This document shows, piece after piece, positions 9,423 to 18,474 of a DNA stretch of 64,000 nucleotides. Position 1 is the first letter of the stretch. Each line of letters begins with the position of its first letter. Made by a program: the position numbers and the translations under genes. Below the pieces are notes generated by a model. It did not search any database. It worked only from the letters and a program-made list of their open reading frames with translations, and was not told where the DNA came from. The stretch spans positions 47,655-111,654 of the forward strand of contig JABFGI010000009.1 of assembly GCA_013112535.1 (NCBI GenBank), in the 5' to 3' direction. This DNA is from Pseudomonadota bacterium (GTDB lineage Bacteria; Pseudomonadota; Gammaproteobacteria; Eutrophobiales; Eutrophobiaceae).

Positions 9423-9871
9423 CCTTTATCTCATTGTTTTTTAAAGATAATATTTGAAGTTCAGTCGTAGATATCATGATTTATATTCGTTCCCCCAACG
9501 CTTCAGGCTAGTAAATACTATATCGGCAGAAGGTCGTATTTCTTCATTGAGAATATCTTGTCCAAATTTAAGGTAAAATGATAAATATTAATAATATCAA
9601 TAAGATGCGAGTTTTTTTCTGAGAAATATTTGTTTAATGGTAAATAGGTGAAAAGAACTGGAATTTAAGGCTTAACATCAATGCATTGGGGCATGTGTTT
9701 TGGTAATATTCGTGCCTCGTTTGGGGGCATGTACACTAGATATAGCGAAAAGTGCATGAATAAAGCGCTTTCATAAAATTATAAGGATTATTTTACTCAT
9801 GATATAAATTAAATTATGAGTATCAGATAACGATTTCATCTAAATATTTTAATCGCAATTGAGGAAGAACT
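9423..9871. other. Divergent intergenic region between cyaA and glyA
   Basis: A 449-base AT-rich gap with no credible ORF. It should carry the promoters for cyaA (leftward) and the glyA operon (rightward). Visible elements are a near-consensus NrdR box at 9733-9748, a direct repeat of GGGGCATGT at 9688-9696 and 9724-9732, and a strong ribosome binding site GAGGAAGA just before the glyA ATG. I see no glycine riboswitch-like fold and no tRNA. Confidence 0.6.
9733..9748. promoter_or_regulatory. Candidate NrdR box upstream of glyA-nrdR
   Basis: ACACTAGATATAGCGA matches the published NrdR-box consensus acaCwAtATaTwGtgt at 13 of 16 positions by eye. NrdR boxes usually occur as a tandem pair; I could not find a convincing second copy at the usual spacing. 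Because nrdR is the second gene of this operon, the site would mean autoregulation. It may also overlap a sigma70 -10 element. Confidence 0.4.
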
Positions 9872-11140
9872 ATGTTTACAAAAGATACAAAAATACAAGG
9901 GTTTGATGATGAACTCTTCAATGCAATGGAAGGAGAACGTCGCCGACAGGAAGAGCACATTGAGTTAATCGCTTCTGAAAATATGACCAGTCCCCGTGTC
10001 CTGGAATGTCAGGGTTCAGTATTAACGAATAAATATGCTGAAGGTTATCCGGGCAAACGTTATTACGGTGGTTGCGAGTACGTTGATGTGGCTGAGCAAC
10101 TTGCTCTTGATCGTGCTTGTGAATTATTTGGTGCAGACTGGGCCAATGTTCAACCTCATTCAGGTTCACAGGCAAATGGTGCGGTTTACCTTGCATTGAT
10201 TAATCCGGGCGACAAAGTTATGGGTATGAGTCTGGCACATGGTGGTCATTTAACTCATGGCGCATCAGTCAACGTATCAGGCCGTATTTACGATGCGGTT
10301 CAGTACGGATTAGACGACAAAGGCTACATTGATTATGACCAGGCTGAAGAATTAGCATTGGAACATAAACCTAAATTACTTATGACCGGTTTTTCTGCTT
10401 ATTCACGCGTAGTTGATTGGCAACGTTTCCGTGATATCGCGGATAAAGTTGGCGCGATCATGGTTGCTGATATTGCGCACGTTGCCGGTTTAATTGCGAC
10501 TGGCGAATATCCAAGTCCGGTACAAATTGCTGACGTAACAACATCAACTACGCATAAAACACTACGTGGACCACGTTCAGGCATTATCATGGGTAAAGCG
10601 AATGAAGATATCCAGAAGAAAATCAACTTCATGGTCTTCCCTGCTTATCAAGGCGGTCCACATATGCATACGATTGCGGCCAAAGCTGTTGCTTTTAAAG
10701 AAGCCATGCAGCCTGAGTTCAAATCTTATATTCAACAAGTTAAAAAGAATGCTAATGCTATGGCAGAAACCTTTGTTGAACGTGGTTTGAAAATTGTATC
10801 AGGCGGTACTGACAATCATTTATTCCTGGTGGATATGGTTGAAAAAGGTTTAACCGGTAAAGATGTTGATGCTGCAATTGGTCGAGCGCATATCACTTGT
10901 AATAAGAATGCAGTGCCAAACGATCCGCAATCACCTTTCGTGACCAGTGGTATTCGTGTTGGTACACCTTCAATTACGACACGTGGTTTTGATGAGGCCG
11001 ATTGTAAGCAAGTTGCTAACTGGATTTGCGATATCATGGATAACATGGGTGATGATTCAGTTATCGAACGTGTTAAAGGTGAAGTACTGGAACTTTGTAA
11101 GAAACGACCATTATATGAGTCGAATGAAGATCTGAAGTAA
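9872..11140 (+). CDS. glyA: Serine hydroxymethyltransferase
   Basis: A 422-residue PLP enzyme that interconverts serine and glycine with tetrahydrofolate. The N-terminal [17 protein letters not shown] motif and the PLP-lysine segment [15 protein letters not shown] are diagnostic, and length matches the family. The start has a strong GAGGAAGA ribosome binding site. A rho-independent terminator follows at 11171-11217, so part of the transcription may stop before nrdR. It heads the glyA-nrdR-rib-nusB-thiL arrangement known from many gammaproteobacteria. Confidence 0.98.
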   Translation: MFTKDTKIQGFDDELFNAMEGERRRQEEHIELIASENMTSPRVLECQGSVLTNKYAEGYPGKRYYGGCEYVDVAEQLALDRACELFGADWANVQPHSGSQANGAVYLALINPGDKVMGMSLAHGGHLTHGASVNVSGRIYDAVQYGLDDKGYIDYDQAEELALEHKPKLLMTGFSAYSRVVDWQRFRDIADKVGAIMVADIAHVAGLIATGEYPSPVQIADVTTSTTHKTLRGPRSGIIMGKANEDIQKKINFMVFPAYQGGPHMHTIAAKAVAFKEAMQPEFKSYIQQVKKNANAMAETFVERGLKIVSGGTDNHLFLVDMVEKGLTGKDVDAAIGRAHITCNKNAVPNDPQSPFVTSGIRVGTPSITTRGFDEADCKQVANWICDIMDNMGDDSVIERVKGEVLELCKKRPLYESNEDLK

Positions 11141-11170
11141 ACGTATTTCTACTGTTAGTACTTGTAGTAT

Positions 11171-11217
11171 GAGGGATTGCTATTGCCTGTAAGCTTTGGC
11201 AATCCCTCCTTTATTTT
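11171..11217 (+). terminator. Rho-independent terminator after glyA
   Basis: Stem GAGGGATTGC (11171-11180) pairs perfectly with GCAATCCCTC (11199-11208), followed by CTTTATTTT. It sits 30 bases after the glyA stop and 26 bases before nrdR, so it may attenuate read-through into the riboflavin genes. Confidence 0.8.
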
Positions 11218-11242
11218 AACAACTGGAAAAGTGAAATAAAAA

Positions 11243-11758
11243 ATGCGATGCCCTTTTTGTATTGATCCTGATACACGAGTGATTGATTCTCGCCTGGTAG
11301 GTGAGGGTGATCAGATCCGTCGTCGTCGAGAATGTACAAAATGTAAAGAGCGTTTTACTACTTATGAATCTGCTGAGTTGAATTTTCCCCGTATTGTTAA
11401 AAGTGATGGCCGACGTGAGCCTTTCAATGAAGAAAAACTACGTGGTGGATTGTTACGTGCGGTTCAAAAACGACCGGTTGAAATGGAAAAAATTGATGTT
11501 GCTGTCTCAAACATCATGCATATGTTACGTGCAACCGGTGATAAGGAAGTTAAATCAATTCAGGTTGGTGATTGGGTCATGGAACAATTGCGTGGTATTG
11601 ATCAAGTTGCCTATGTCAGGTTTGCCTCTGTCTATAGGAAATTTGAAGATGTGCGGGCTTTTCTTGAAGAAATAGAACGCGTTGAAAATGAATTACCTCC
11701 CGAATTACAAAAAAGTCAGCTTGATCTATTAGGTTCAGATGATGGAGACGATAGTTGA
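11243..11758 (+). CDS. nrdR: Transcriptional repressor NrdR
   Basis: A 171-residue repressor of ribonucleotide reductase genes. The N-terminal zinc ribbon has MRCPFC and CTKCKERF, then RFTTYE, and an ATP-cone domain spans about 49-139 ([15 protein letters not shown]). It senses dATP/ATP and binds NrdR boxes. The stop codon TGA overlaps the TTG start of ribD. The candidate NrdR box ahead of glyA suggests autoregulation. Confidence 0.97.
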   Translation: MRCPFCIDPDTRVIDSRLVGEGDQIRRRRECTKCKERFTTYESAELNFPRIVKSDGRREPFNEEKLRGGLLRAVQKRPVEMEKIDVAVSNIMHMLRATGDKEVKSIQVGDWVMEQLRGIDQVAYVRFASVYRKFEDVRAFLEEIERVENELPPELQKSQLDLLGSDDGDDS

Positions 11759-12840
11759 CGTGGCAAGCACACGACTACCAATTTATGTCTCGTGCTATTC
11801 AATTGGCAAAACGTGGACGTTATACTTGCGATCCTAATCCGCGTGTTGGTTGTGTTATTTGTAAAGAAGGTCAGGTTATAGCGGAAGGCTGGCATGCTGT
11901 TAGCGGTGAAGCACATGCTGAAGTTAACGCGCTAAATCAATGTGATGATGCTTCTGATTCCACTGTCTATATAACACTTGAACCGTGTTCCCATCACGGA
12001 CGTACACCACCCTGTGTCGATGCTTTAATTAACGCCAATGTGAAAGAAGTAATTATTGCTATGAGCGATCCTAATCCTCTGGTATCAGGATCAGGGATTA
12101 ATAAGCTGGAAGAAGCAGGTATTAAAGTTAAGCAAGGTTTGCTGGAAGTGGAAGCTATTAAGCTAAACCCTGGTTTTGTTAAACGAATGACATTGGTAAA
12201 GCCTTATGTCCGATGTAAGCTGGCAATGAGTCTGGATGGTCGTACTGCATTAGCTAATGGTGACAGCCAATGGATAAGTTCTGAGCAATCAAGAAAAGAT
12301 GTACATCGATTGCGTGCCGCAAGCAGTGCAATATTATCAACAGTTGAGACTGTTATTAGTGATGATGCTTCATTAAATGCGAGAGATCTTGAATTTGATG
12401 TTAAACAGCCGGTTCGAGTGATTATTGACAGACAGCTTGGAATATCGTCACAGGCAAAGTTATTCAGCATTGCAGGTAAGGTCATTATTTATACTGAAAA
12501 AGAAAATGATGAACGGTTAAATGAATTATATAAAGTTGGTGCAGAAGTGATTTTTATACCAGCATCTGAGTCATGGTTAGCAGGTGTGTTTACTCATTTA
12601 GCAAAAAAATATGAAATAAATGAGGTTTTGGTCGAAGCAGGTGCGACTTTTTCAGGGTCGTTGATAGAAGCTGGTTTAGTTGATGAACTTGTTATCTATA
12701 TGGCTCCGATATTATTGGGAGACACGGCGCAAGCTCTATTAAAACTGGAACCATTAAATAAATTAAAACAAGCAAAAAAACTGAATTTAATTGACGTAAG
12801 ACAATGCGCTAGCGATATCCGTTTAACTTATAGTTTATAA
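11755..12840 (+). CDS. ribD: Bifunctional pyrimidine deaminase/reductase RibD
   Basis: A 361-residue two-domain enzyme for steps two and three of riboflavin synthesis. The deaminase domain (about 1-145) holds the zinc motif HAEVNAL and [11 protein letters not shown]. The reductase domain begins near [15 protein letters not shown]. The start is a TTG that overlaps the nrdR stop (TTGA). It is preferred because family members extend upstream of the first internal ATG at 11785 with similar sequence. The 14-base gap to ribE implies one transcript. Confidence 0.96.
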   Translation: MTWQAHDYQFMSRAIQLAKRGRYTCDPNPRVGCVICKEGQVIAEGWHAVSGEAHAEVNALNQCDDASDSTVYITLEPCSHHGRTPPCVDALINANVKEVIIAMSDPNPLVSGSGINKLEEAGIKVKQGLLEVEAIKLNPGFVKRMTLVKPYVRCKLAMSLDGRTALANGDSQWISSEQSRKDVHRLRAASSAILSTVETVISDDASLNARDLEFDVKQPVRVIIDRQLGISSQAKLFSIAGKVIIYTEKENDERLNELYKVGAEVIFIPASESWLAGVFTHLAKKYEINEVLVEAGATFSGSLIEAGLVDELVIYMAPILLGDTAQALLKLEPLNKLKQAKKLNLIDVRQCASDIRLTYSL

Positions 12841-12854
12841 AAAGCGATTTAAAT

Positions 12855-13445
12855 ATGTTTACAGGAATTATTGAAGCAACAGGACGTATCCTGAAGATTG
12901 ATAAAAATGCTGATGATAGTCGTTTTACATTTGATACGGGAAAGTTATCGCTATCAGATATGAAGCTGGGCGATAGTATTTCAGTCAACGGTGCCTGTTT
13001 ATCTATTATTGAAAAAAATGAAAATTCTTTCAGTGCCGATTTATCCGGAGAAACGTTGGGTTTAACAACCTTTTCTTCGTTAAAAGCAGGTTCTTGTATT
13101 AATCTTGAGAAGGCAATGATGCTTTCAGATCGAATTAATGGCCATATGGTTTCCGGTCATATTGATGGGGTGGGTAAAATTATTGCTAAACAGGATGAAG
13201 GTCGTTCAATTAGGTTTACGATCGAGTTTCCTGCAGAGTTAAATAAATTTATTTCAAAAAAAGGATCTGTAACGGTTGATGGTGTGAGTTTAACTATCAA
13301 TGACGTTAATAATAATGTGTTTGATGTTAATATAATTCCACACACTCTATCTGAGACGATTTTTTCAGAATATGAAATTGATACAAAGGTTAATCTTGAA
13401 GTTGATCAGATTGCTCGTTATCTGGATAAGTTAATAAATAAATAA
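12855..13445 (+). CDS. ribE: Riboflavin synthase alpha chain
   Basis: A 196-residue protein with two tandem lumazine-binding domains. The first begins MFTGIIEATG and the second begins with HMVSGHIDGVG near residue 97. It catalyses dismutation of two 6,7-dimethyl-8-ribityllumazine molecules to riboflavin. The gene ends one base before ribBA starts. The name ribC is also used for this enzyme in some genomes. Confidence 0.96.
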   Translation: MFTGIIEATGRILKIDKNADDSRFTFDTGKLSLSDMKLGDSISVNGACLSIIEKNENSFSADLSGETLGLTTFSSLKAGSCINLEKAMMLSDRINGHMVSGHIDGVGKIIAKQDEGRSIRFTIEFPAELNKFISKKGSVTVDGVSLTINDVNNNVFDVNIIPHTLSETIFSEYEIDTKVNLEVDQIARYLDKLINK

Positions 13446-13446
13446 T

Positions 13447-14556
13447 ATGACACTAAATACTGCATCAGAACTTATTGAAGATATTCGAAATGGCCGTATG
13501 GTCATATTGATGGATGATGAAGACCGTGAAAATGAAGGCGATTTAATCATTGCTGCTTCCTGTGTTCGTTCAGAAGACATTAACTTTATGGCACATTTTG
13601 GACGCGGTTTAATATGTCTGACTTTAACAGGTGAACATTGTCGTAAGTTGAACTTGCCATTAATGACCAGTCAATCAAGTTCAAACTTTTCAACCAATTT
13701 TACAGTATCGATAGAAGCGGCTGAAGGTGTAACGACTGGAATTTCGGCTTCAGATAGGGCAATAACAATACAAAAAGCCGTTGCACCGGATGCAAAGCCA
13801 TCTGATCTGGTTCAACCGGGACACATATTTCCACTAATGGCACAACCTGGTGGTGTCTTATCAAGAGCGGGTCATACGGAAGCAGGATGTGACTTAGCAC
13901 GGCTGGCAGGCCTGCAAGCTTCAGCAGTCATTGTTGAAATACTAAATGATGATGGCTCAATGGCAAGGCGGCCTGATTTAGAAAAGTTTGCCAAAAAACA
14001 TGATTTAAAAATAGGAACCATTGCCGATTTGATTCGATATCGCATTGAAAATGAAAAAACAGTAGAGCACATGACGGAATGTATTCTTCCGACAGAATAC
14101 GGTGAATTTTTACTTCATGCTTATCAGGATAAATTAGAAAAGAAAATACACCTGGCCCTGGTTAAAGGGAAGCTTGATCCTGATAAACCGACATTGGTTC
14201 GGGTACATTTGGAAAATCCTATTTCTGACTTAACGGGTAGTTTGGCAAAAGATCGTGGTTGGCCGGTAAATGATGCATTAAAACGGCTTTCCGAAGAAGA
14301 GTCAGGCGTATTAGTTATTCTTTGTCAACAATTTGAATCGTTGGAATTAATAAATCAGATAGAATCTTATAAGACGAACGAGCAAGATACAGAACCCAGG
14401 AATGTAAAAGAGAATAGTAAAGATTTACGTACTATTGGATTAGGAGCACAAATCCTTTCTGATTTAGGGGTAAAAAAGATGCGTGTACTGAGTGCACCAA
14501 AACGTATTCATGCCTTGTCAGGTTTTGGTCTGGAAGTTATTGAGTACGTACACTAA
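13447..14556 (+). CDS. ribBA: RibBA: DHBP synthase with degenerate GTP cyclohydrolase II-like domain
   Basis: The N-terminal domain (about 1-200) is 3,4-dihydroxy-2-butanone-4-phosphate synthase, with the acidic loop [11 protein letters not shown] at 23-33 and [13 protein letters not shown]. The C-terminal domain (about 205-369) has the fold pattern of GTP cyclohydrolase II. However, the usual zinc-cysteine segment after RVH is [18 protein letters not shown] here, without the three cysteines. The second half should therefore lack cyclohydrolase activity, and RibA must be encoded elsewhere. Similar RibBA forms with an inactive C-terminal domain are known in proteobacteria. A 16-base gap leads to ribH. 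Confidence 0.93.
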   Translation: MTLNTASELIEDIRNGRMVILMDDEDRENEGDLIIAASCVRSEDINFMAHFGRGLICLTLTGEHCRKLNLPLMTSQSSSNFSTNFTVSIEAAEGVTTGISASDRAITIQKAVAPDAKPSDLVQPGHIFPLMAQPGGVLSRAGHTEAGCDLARLAGLQASAVIVEILNDDGSMARRPDLEKFAKKHDLKIGTIADLIRYRIENEKTVEHMTECILPTEYGEFLLHAYQDKLEKKIHLALVKGKLDPDKPTLVRVHLENPISDLTGSLAKDRGWPVNDALKRLSEEESGVLVILCQQFESLELINQIESYKTNEQDTEPRNVKENSKDLRTIGLGAQILSDLGVKKMRVLSAPKRIHALSGFGLEVIEYVH

Positions 14557-14572
14557 TAGAGAAACATGAAGC

Positions 14573-15061
14573 ATGTCTAATATAAAAGTAATTGAACAAA
14601 AAGGATCTTTTCAAGGCTCTGCCAATATCGCGATCGTTGCAAGTCGTTTTAATAGTTTTATTGTCGACCGCCTTTATGATGGTGCTATAAACAGTCTTAA
14701 AGCCAATGGTATTAGTGAAAATAATATTACAGTAGTTAAAGTGCCAGGCGCATTTGAAATACCTGTGGCAGTAAAAAATTTACTTGATAACAATAAGTAT
14801 GATGCAGTTATAACATTAGGCGCAGTGATTCGAGGTGAAACACCTCATTTTGATTTTATTTGTAATGAGTGTGCTCATGGTATTTTAAAATTGGCGATTA
14901 AAAGTGGTGTACCTGTCATTTTTGGTGTATTAACTGTTGATAATACTGAACAGGCAATGGATAGAGCCGGGGATGAAGAGAGTAATAAAGGTTATGAAGC
15001 AGCTTCTGCAGCATTGGAAATGATTAGTGTAATTAAGCAAGTTAAGCAGATACAGCCATGA
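14573..15061 (+). CDS. ribH: 6,7-dimethyl-8-ribityllumazine synthase
   Basis: A 162-residue lumazine synthase. Recognisable segments are VASRFNSFIVDRLYDGA, VPGAFEIPVAVK, and GAVIRGETPHFDFICNE with the catalytic His. It condenses DHBP with the pyrimidine product of RibD to give the substrate of RibE. It overlaps nusB by four bases (ATGA). Confidence 0.97.
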   Translation: MSNIKVIEQKGSFQGSANIAIVASRFNSFIVDRLYDGAINSLKANGISENNITVVKVPGAFEIPVAVKNLLDNNKYDAVITLGAVIRGETPHFDFICNECAHGILKLAIKSGVPVIFGVLTVDNTEQAMDRAGDEESNKGYEAASAALEMISVIKQVKQIQP

Positions 15062-15513
15062 GCACACCATCTCCAGCCATTAGCAAACGTGCAAGAATTA
15101 AAGCCAGGCGCAACACAGTACAAGCCTTATACCAATGTTTTATGACGGAAAAAGACGTTGCCGATATTATTGCTGAATTCGAGAGTGATGGTCATACGCT
15201 TGCTAAGACAGATGTTGATTATTTCAAACTGTTAATAAGAGGCACAGTAAAGTGTCGTAAAGAACTTGATGCACAAATTGAAAAATTACTGGATCGACCT
15301 GTCAGCGAACTCGATGCGATAGAACGCGCGATATTACACATCGGTTGTTATGAATTAAAATATCATCTGGAAATTCCATGGCGGGTGGTTGTTAATGAAT
15401 CAATCGAACTAGCCAAGTTATTCGGTGCAGAAGAGTCACATAAATATATCAATGGTATTCTTGATAAAGTCGCAAAAGAATTACGTTCAAACGAAACTAA
15501 TCAATCACGCTAA
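15058..15513 (+). CDS. nusB: Transcription antitermination factor NusB
   Basis: A 151-residue all-helical protein with the NusB signature: ARRNTVQALYQ near the N terminus and ELDAIERAILHIGCYEL, then VVNESIELAKLFG in the C-terminal half. It binds boxA RNA with S10 in rRNA antitermination. The position between ribH and thiL is the standard gammaproteobacterial arrangement. Confidence 0.97.
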   Translation: MSTPSPAISKRARIKARRNTVQALYQCFMTEKDVADIIAEFESDGHTLAKTDVDYFKLLIRGTVKCRKELDAQIEKLLDRPVSELDAIERAILHIGCYELKYHLEIPWRVVVNESIELAKLFGAEESHKYINGILDKVAKELRSNETNQSR

Positions 15514-15524
15514 TTATTAAAGTC

Positions 15525-16484
15525 TTGAATGAATTTGAAATCATAGAGCATTTCTTTAAAGATAAGTATCCATCAAATAAAGGAAATCTTATTTTGGGTA
15601 TTGGTGATGATGCTGCCATTATCAATGTTAGCGAAGAATCAGAATTAGTCATTTCTACAGATACTTTGGTTTCAGGTGTTCATTTCTTTGATAATGCTGC
15701 AGCTGAAGATATTGCTTATAAGGCACTTTCAGTTAATTTAAGTGATATCGCTGCAATGGGCGCATTACCACGCTGGCTTAGTCTGTCTTTAACCTTACCG
15801 GAAAAAGATATTGATTGGATAGAAAGATTTGCCTCAAGCTTTAATCAATTGGCACAAGAACATTCCTTAATATTGATAGGCGGAGATTTAACAAAAGGCC
15901 CTTTATCAATAACTATACAAATACATGGTGTTGCGCCAAAAGGAAAATCTTTACGGCGTAGTGGTGCGGCGGCTGGTGATTTGATTTATGTTAGCGGAGA
16001 ATTAGGTGCTGCGGCTTATGCACTAGAACACTTCAATGAAGCTGAGTCATTCCCCGCGGCAACGAAAAAAGAAATGCAACGATTAAATCGACCCGATGCC
16101 AGGATAAAAACAGGTCTTGAATTACGAGGCAATGCGACCAGCTGTATCGATATATCAGATGGTCTATTAGCTGATTTAGGACATATTCTAAAAGCAAGTA
16201 ATGTTGGTGCAGAAATTAAATTACCTGATATTCCTTTTTCCGAGAGTGTTAAAAAACTGGATAAAGATAAAGCGATAGAATTGGCATTAACCGGCGGTGA
16301 TGATTATGAGTTGTGTTTTACACTGCCGAATGGTTTATCCGAATCGGTAATCAATAAGCTAGAGTCTATCTGCCCAATTCATTGTATTGGTAGAATAAAT
16401 AAAGACGTATCAAAATACACTTTTATTGATGAAAATGACCTGCCCTATGAAATAAAGACTGCAGCATTTCGTCATTTTAATTAA
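15525..16484 (+). CDS. thiL: Thiamine-monophosphate kinase
   Basis: A 319-residue ATP-dependent kinase converting thiamine phosphate to thiamine diphosphate. Motifs include LGIGDDAAII near residue 24, STDTLVSGVHF, KALSVNLSDIAAMGA, and SGDDYE-like TGGDDYELCF. The frame requires a TTG start at 15525; the nearby ATG is out of frame. The gene converges with the thioesterase gene and overlaps it by four bases. Confidence 0.95.
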   Translation: MNEFEIIEHFFKDKYPSNKGNLILGIGDDAAIINVSEESELVISTDTLVSGVHFFDNAAAEDIAYKALSVNLSDIAAMGALPRWLSLSLTLPEKDIDWIERFASSFNQLAQEHSLILIGGDLTKGPLSITIQIHGVAPKGKSLRRSGAAAGDLIYVSGELGAAAYALEHFNEAESFPAATKKEMQRLNRPDARIKTGLELRGNATSCIDISDGLLADLGHILKASNVGAEIKLPDIPFSESVKKLDKDKAIELALTGGDDYELCFTLPNGLSESVINKLESICPIHCIGRINKDVSKYTFIDENDLPYEIKTAAFRHFN

Positions 16485-16993
16485 TCGATATTCAGGTCAG
16501 TATTGTAATCAGGAATATCTGCGGTAATTTCCCTGTTACGTTTTACTGCTTCTTCCCGTAATTCTTTTCTCATTACAGCGGCTTCAAAAAGTTTTTTTTC
16601 GAATTCATCTTCAAGTTCAAGTTCTGGTGCCCTGACAGGCTTTGCATCCTCTCCTACAGCAACCATATTGACATAACATGAGTTGGTATGACGCACCGTA
16701 TGATTTTGTAAGCTCTCCGAGAAAACTTTTACACCAACCTCTAATGAAGAATTACCGACATAATTGACATGTGCCCTGAAAGTAACCAGTTCACCAACTT
16801 TTATTGGTGCCCTGAAAGTAACCTGATCCAGAGACTTTGTAACCACATAAGATTTGCAATAACGTGCAGCACAGGCGTAAGCAACTTGATCCAGTAGTTT
16901 TAAAATTGAACCACCGTGAACGTTGCCTGAAAAATTGGCCATGTCAGGAGTCATTAAAATGGTCATTTGAAGACTTTTTTCCTGCTTTGACAT
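16481..16993 (-). CDS. Acyl-CoA thioesterase, hotdog fold
   Basis: A 170-residue single hotdog-domain protein. The motif NFSGNVHGGSILKLLDQVAY is the active-site helix region of the YciA/ACOT group, and VTFRAPIKVGELV follows. It probably hydrolyses acyl-CoA esters. A charged helical tail (about 130-170) extends past the fold. It is convergent with thiL and stands 27 bases downstream of a DsrE-like gene on the same strand. Confidence 0.85.
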   Translation of the reverse strand: MSKQEKSLQMTILMTPDMANFSGNVHGGSILKLLDQVAYACAARYCKSYVVTKSLDQVTFRAPIKVGELVTFRAHVNYVGNSSLEVGVKVFSESLQNHTVRHTNSCYVNMVAVGEDAKPVRAPELELEDEFEKKLFEAAVMRKELREEAVKRNREITADIPDYNTDLNID

Positions 16994-17020
16994 TGATTAC
17001 TCCAGATAGTATTAAGTTAA

Positions 17021-17575
17021 TTATAAATTTATATAGCCTTCCTGAAGACGCTTTTCTATTTCTATAGGGGCATAAGGAACTGATTCAATAAATGAAGGGA
17101 TATCTTCCCGATCAACGCCTCTTTTTGTCATGGTTTTTTCACAGACCTTCATATCAATGATATCGTATGCATCAAGACGAGCAGCCAGATCAACTAATTG
17201 CCGATTGATTTCATAATTTTGCTGAGTAAACCAGTCTATATCAGGACCATGTATGATCATTTCTATTTTAAGATCTTCATAACCCGGCGCATGAGCCTGA
17301 GAGACTTCTTCAGCTCTGGTTAGCAAAGCCTCAAACTCATCAATCGTGTGATTACTGACATCAAATAAATAGCTCTTGTTTTCGATGATGATTTTGTCGT
17401 CGCGTACTTCGTAATTTTGTACAGATGTTATAGCTTCTGACTCAATGGATACTGTGCTTTGCTTTTCTTTATTTTCCGGTTGTTTATCACAAGCAATCAT
17501 ACCCAGTAGATTGATAGATAGAAAAGCTATTAAAAACAGCTGCTTGCACGTATTTTTATGAGATAAATAATTCAA
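17021..17575 (-). CDS. DsrE/DsrF-like periplasmic lipoprotein
   Basis: A 184-residue protein. The N-terminal hydrophobic segment ends in a plausible lipobox (GMIAC, Cys near residue 29). The mature part has the DsrE-like pattern: IEMIIHGPDIDWF, NRQLVDLAARLDAYDIID, MKVCEKTM, then IPSFIESVPYAPIEIEKR. The single Cys in MKVCEKTM corresponds to the conserved cysteine of this family, which is associated with sulfur handling. Role in this organism is unknown. Confidence 0.72.
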   Translation of the reverse strand: MNYLSHKNTCKQLFLIAFLSINLLGMIACDKQPENKEKQSTVSIESEAITSVQNYEVRDDKIIIENKSYLFDVSNHTIDEFEALLTRAEEVSQAHAPGYEDLKIEMIIHGPDIDWFTQQNYEINRQLVDLAARLDAYDIIDMKVCEKTMTKRGVDREDIPSFIESVPYAPIEIEKRLQEGYINL

Positions 17576-17663
17576 GATATGTCCTCAATAAAATCAGGCA
17601 CTATTATAAAATAAACTGGTGCGGGATCGTACAAATAGGGGGAGATTTGGGGCAAAAACTAAA

Positions 17664-17690
17664 TGCTAATCAGGTTTATACGGATTAGTG
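17664..17690 (-). terminator. Weak hairpin after the RRM gene
   Basis: CTAATC (17666-17671) pairs with GATTAG (17683-17688). Read on the minus strand, it is followed by a T-rich stretch (CATTTAGTTTTTG). The stem is short, so terminator function is uncertain. Confidence 0.3.
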
Positions 17691-17706
17691 ATCTAAGAAA
17701 GACGGT

Positions 17707-17976
17707 TTATCTACGTCGTTTCCCTTTTCCCTTATCGCGAACCTCTTCAAATTTTACCTTGAGTGGTTTGCCTTCATACATTTTTCCATCAAGGCCAGCA
17801 ATGGCCGCTCTAGCTTCGTGACCTTCCATTTCAACAAAACCAAAACCTTTGCATGTTCGGGTGAAAACATCTTGAACCAGATGTATAGAACGCACTTTAC
17901 CAAATTCAGTAAATAATTCAGAAACAGCAGTTTCTGTTGCGTTCTCAGGTAAACTGCCTACAAAAATCTTTTTCAA
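17707..17976 (-). CDS. RNA recognition motif (RRM) protein
   Basis: An 89-residue single-RRM protein. RNP2 is KIFVGSLP (residues 3-10), RNP1 is KGFGFVEM (about 43-50), and the tail is basic (KGKGKRRR). Small RRM proteins of this kind bind single-stranded RNA and in several bacteria respond to cold. It lies beside a cold-shock gene on the same strand, which fits that theme. The two genes are separated by a hairpin, so co-transcription is not assured. Confidence 0.92.
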   Translation of the reverse strand: MKKIFVGSLPENATETAVSELFTEFGKVRSIHLVQDVFTRTCKGFGFVEMEGHEARAAIAGLDGKMYEGKPLKVKFEEVRDKGKGKRRR

Positions 17977-18029
17977 TTTAAACTCTCTGGTTAATGATGC
18001 ATGAACGCATCGGTGGTGCTGGGCGAATG

Positions 18030-18052
18030 AAAGCCCCGTAGTAATACGGGGA
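18030..18052 (-). terminator. Hairpin after the cold-shock gene
   Basis: CCCCGTA (18034-18040) pairs with TACGGGG (18045-18051) around a four-base loop, about 30 bases past the cold-shock stop codon. On the minus strand it is followed by CTTTCATTC, a weak U-tract. It probably acts as a terminator or a processing barrier. Confidence 0.5.
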
Positions 18053-18080
18053 ATTCAGAAAATAACGAATAAAGTATTAT

Positions 18081-18284
18081 TTATTCGGCTACTACTTGGC
18101 TTGCTTGAGGGCCTTTAGGGCCATTTTCTACCTGATAACTGACCTTTTGTCCTTCAGATAACGAACGAAAACCTTCACTGCTAATTGCAGAATAATGTAC
18201 AAATACATCTGCACTACCATCATCAGGGGAAATAAAACCAAAACCTTTTGAGTCGTTAAACCATTTAACAGAACCTGTAGCCAT
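18081..18284 (-). CDS. Cold-shock protein, CspA family
   Basis: The conserved protein starts at [17 protein letters not shown], giving 67 residues. The RNA-binding motifs KGFGFI and VFVHYSAI are present. The frame stays open 20 codons further upstream, but that extension is unlike the family, and an AGAGG ribosome binding site lies just upstream of the chosen ATG at 18284. These proteins act as RNA chaperones. About 190 bases separate it from metA upstream, enough for its own promoter and a long leader as cold-shock genes often have. Confidence 0.95.
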   Translation of the reverse strand: MATGSVKWFNDSKGFGFISPDDGSADVFVHYSAISSEGFRSLSEGQKVSYQVENGPKGPQASQVVAE

Positions 18285-18474
18285 GTAAATAACCTCTATA
18301 TATCTTAATGAAATAACATCTAATTGCTTGTACTGATTCGGCAATTTACAAGGTAGAACTGTGCTACTGAAAATGCTGGAAATAGTGCAATAGATTTTGT
18401 AGAGCTGAATATACTCGATTTTTCATTAATCATCCATATTTTCATGGTGATCTATTTTAAATCGCGAGTACAGA

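Noticed and set aside
9423..9871. Glycine riboswitch upstream of glyA
   Set aside because: I could not recognise the paired-aptamer core sequences, and no such motif stands out by eye.
12841..13446. FMN riboswitch ahead of the riboflavin genes
   Set aside because: The gaps between ribD, ribE and ribBA are 14 bases or less, so no riboswitch aptamer fits there.
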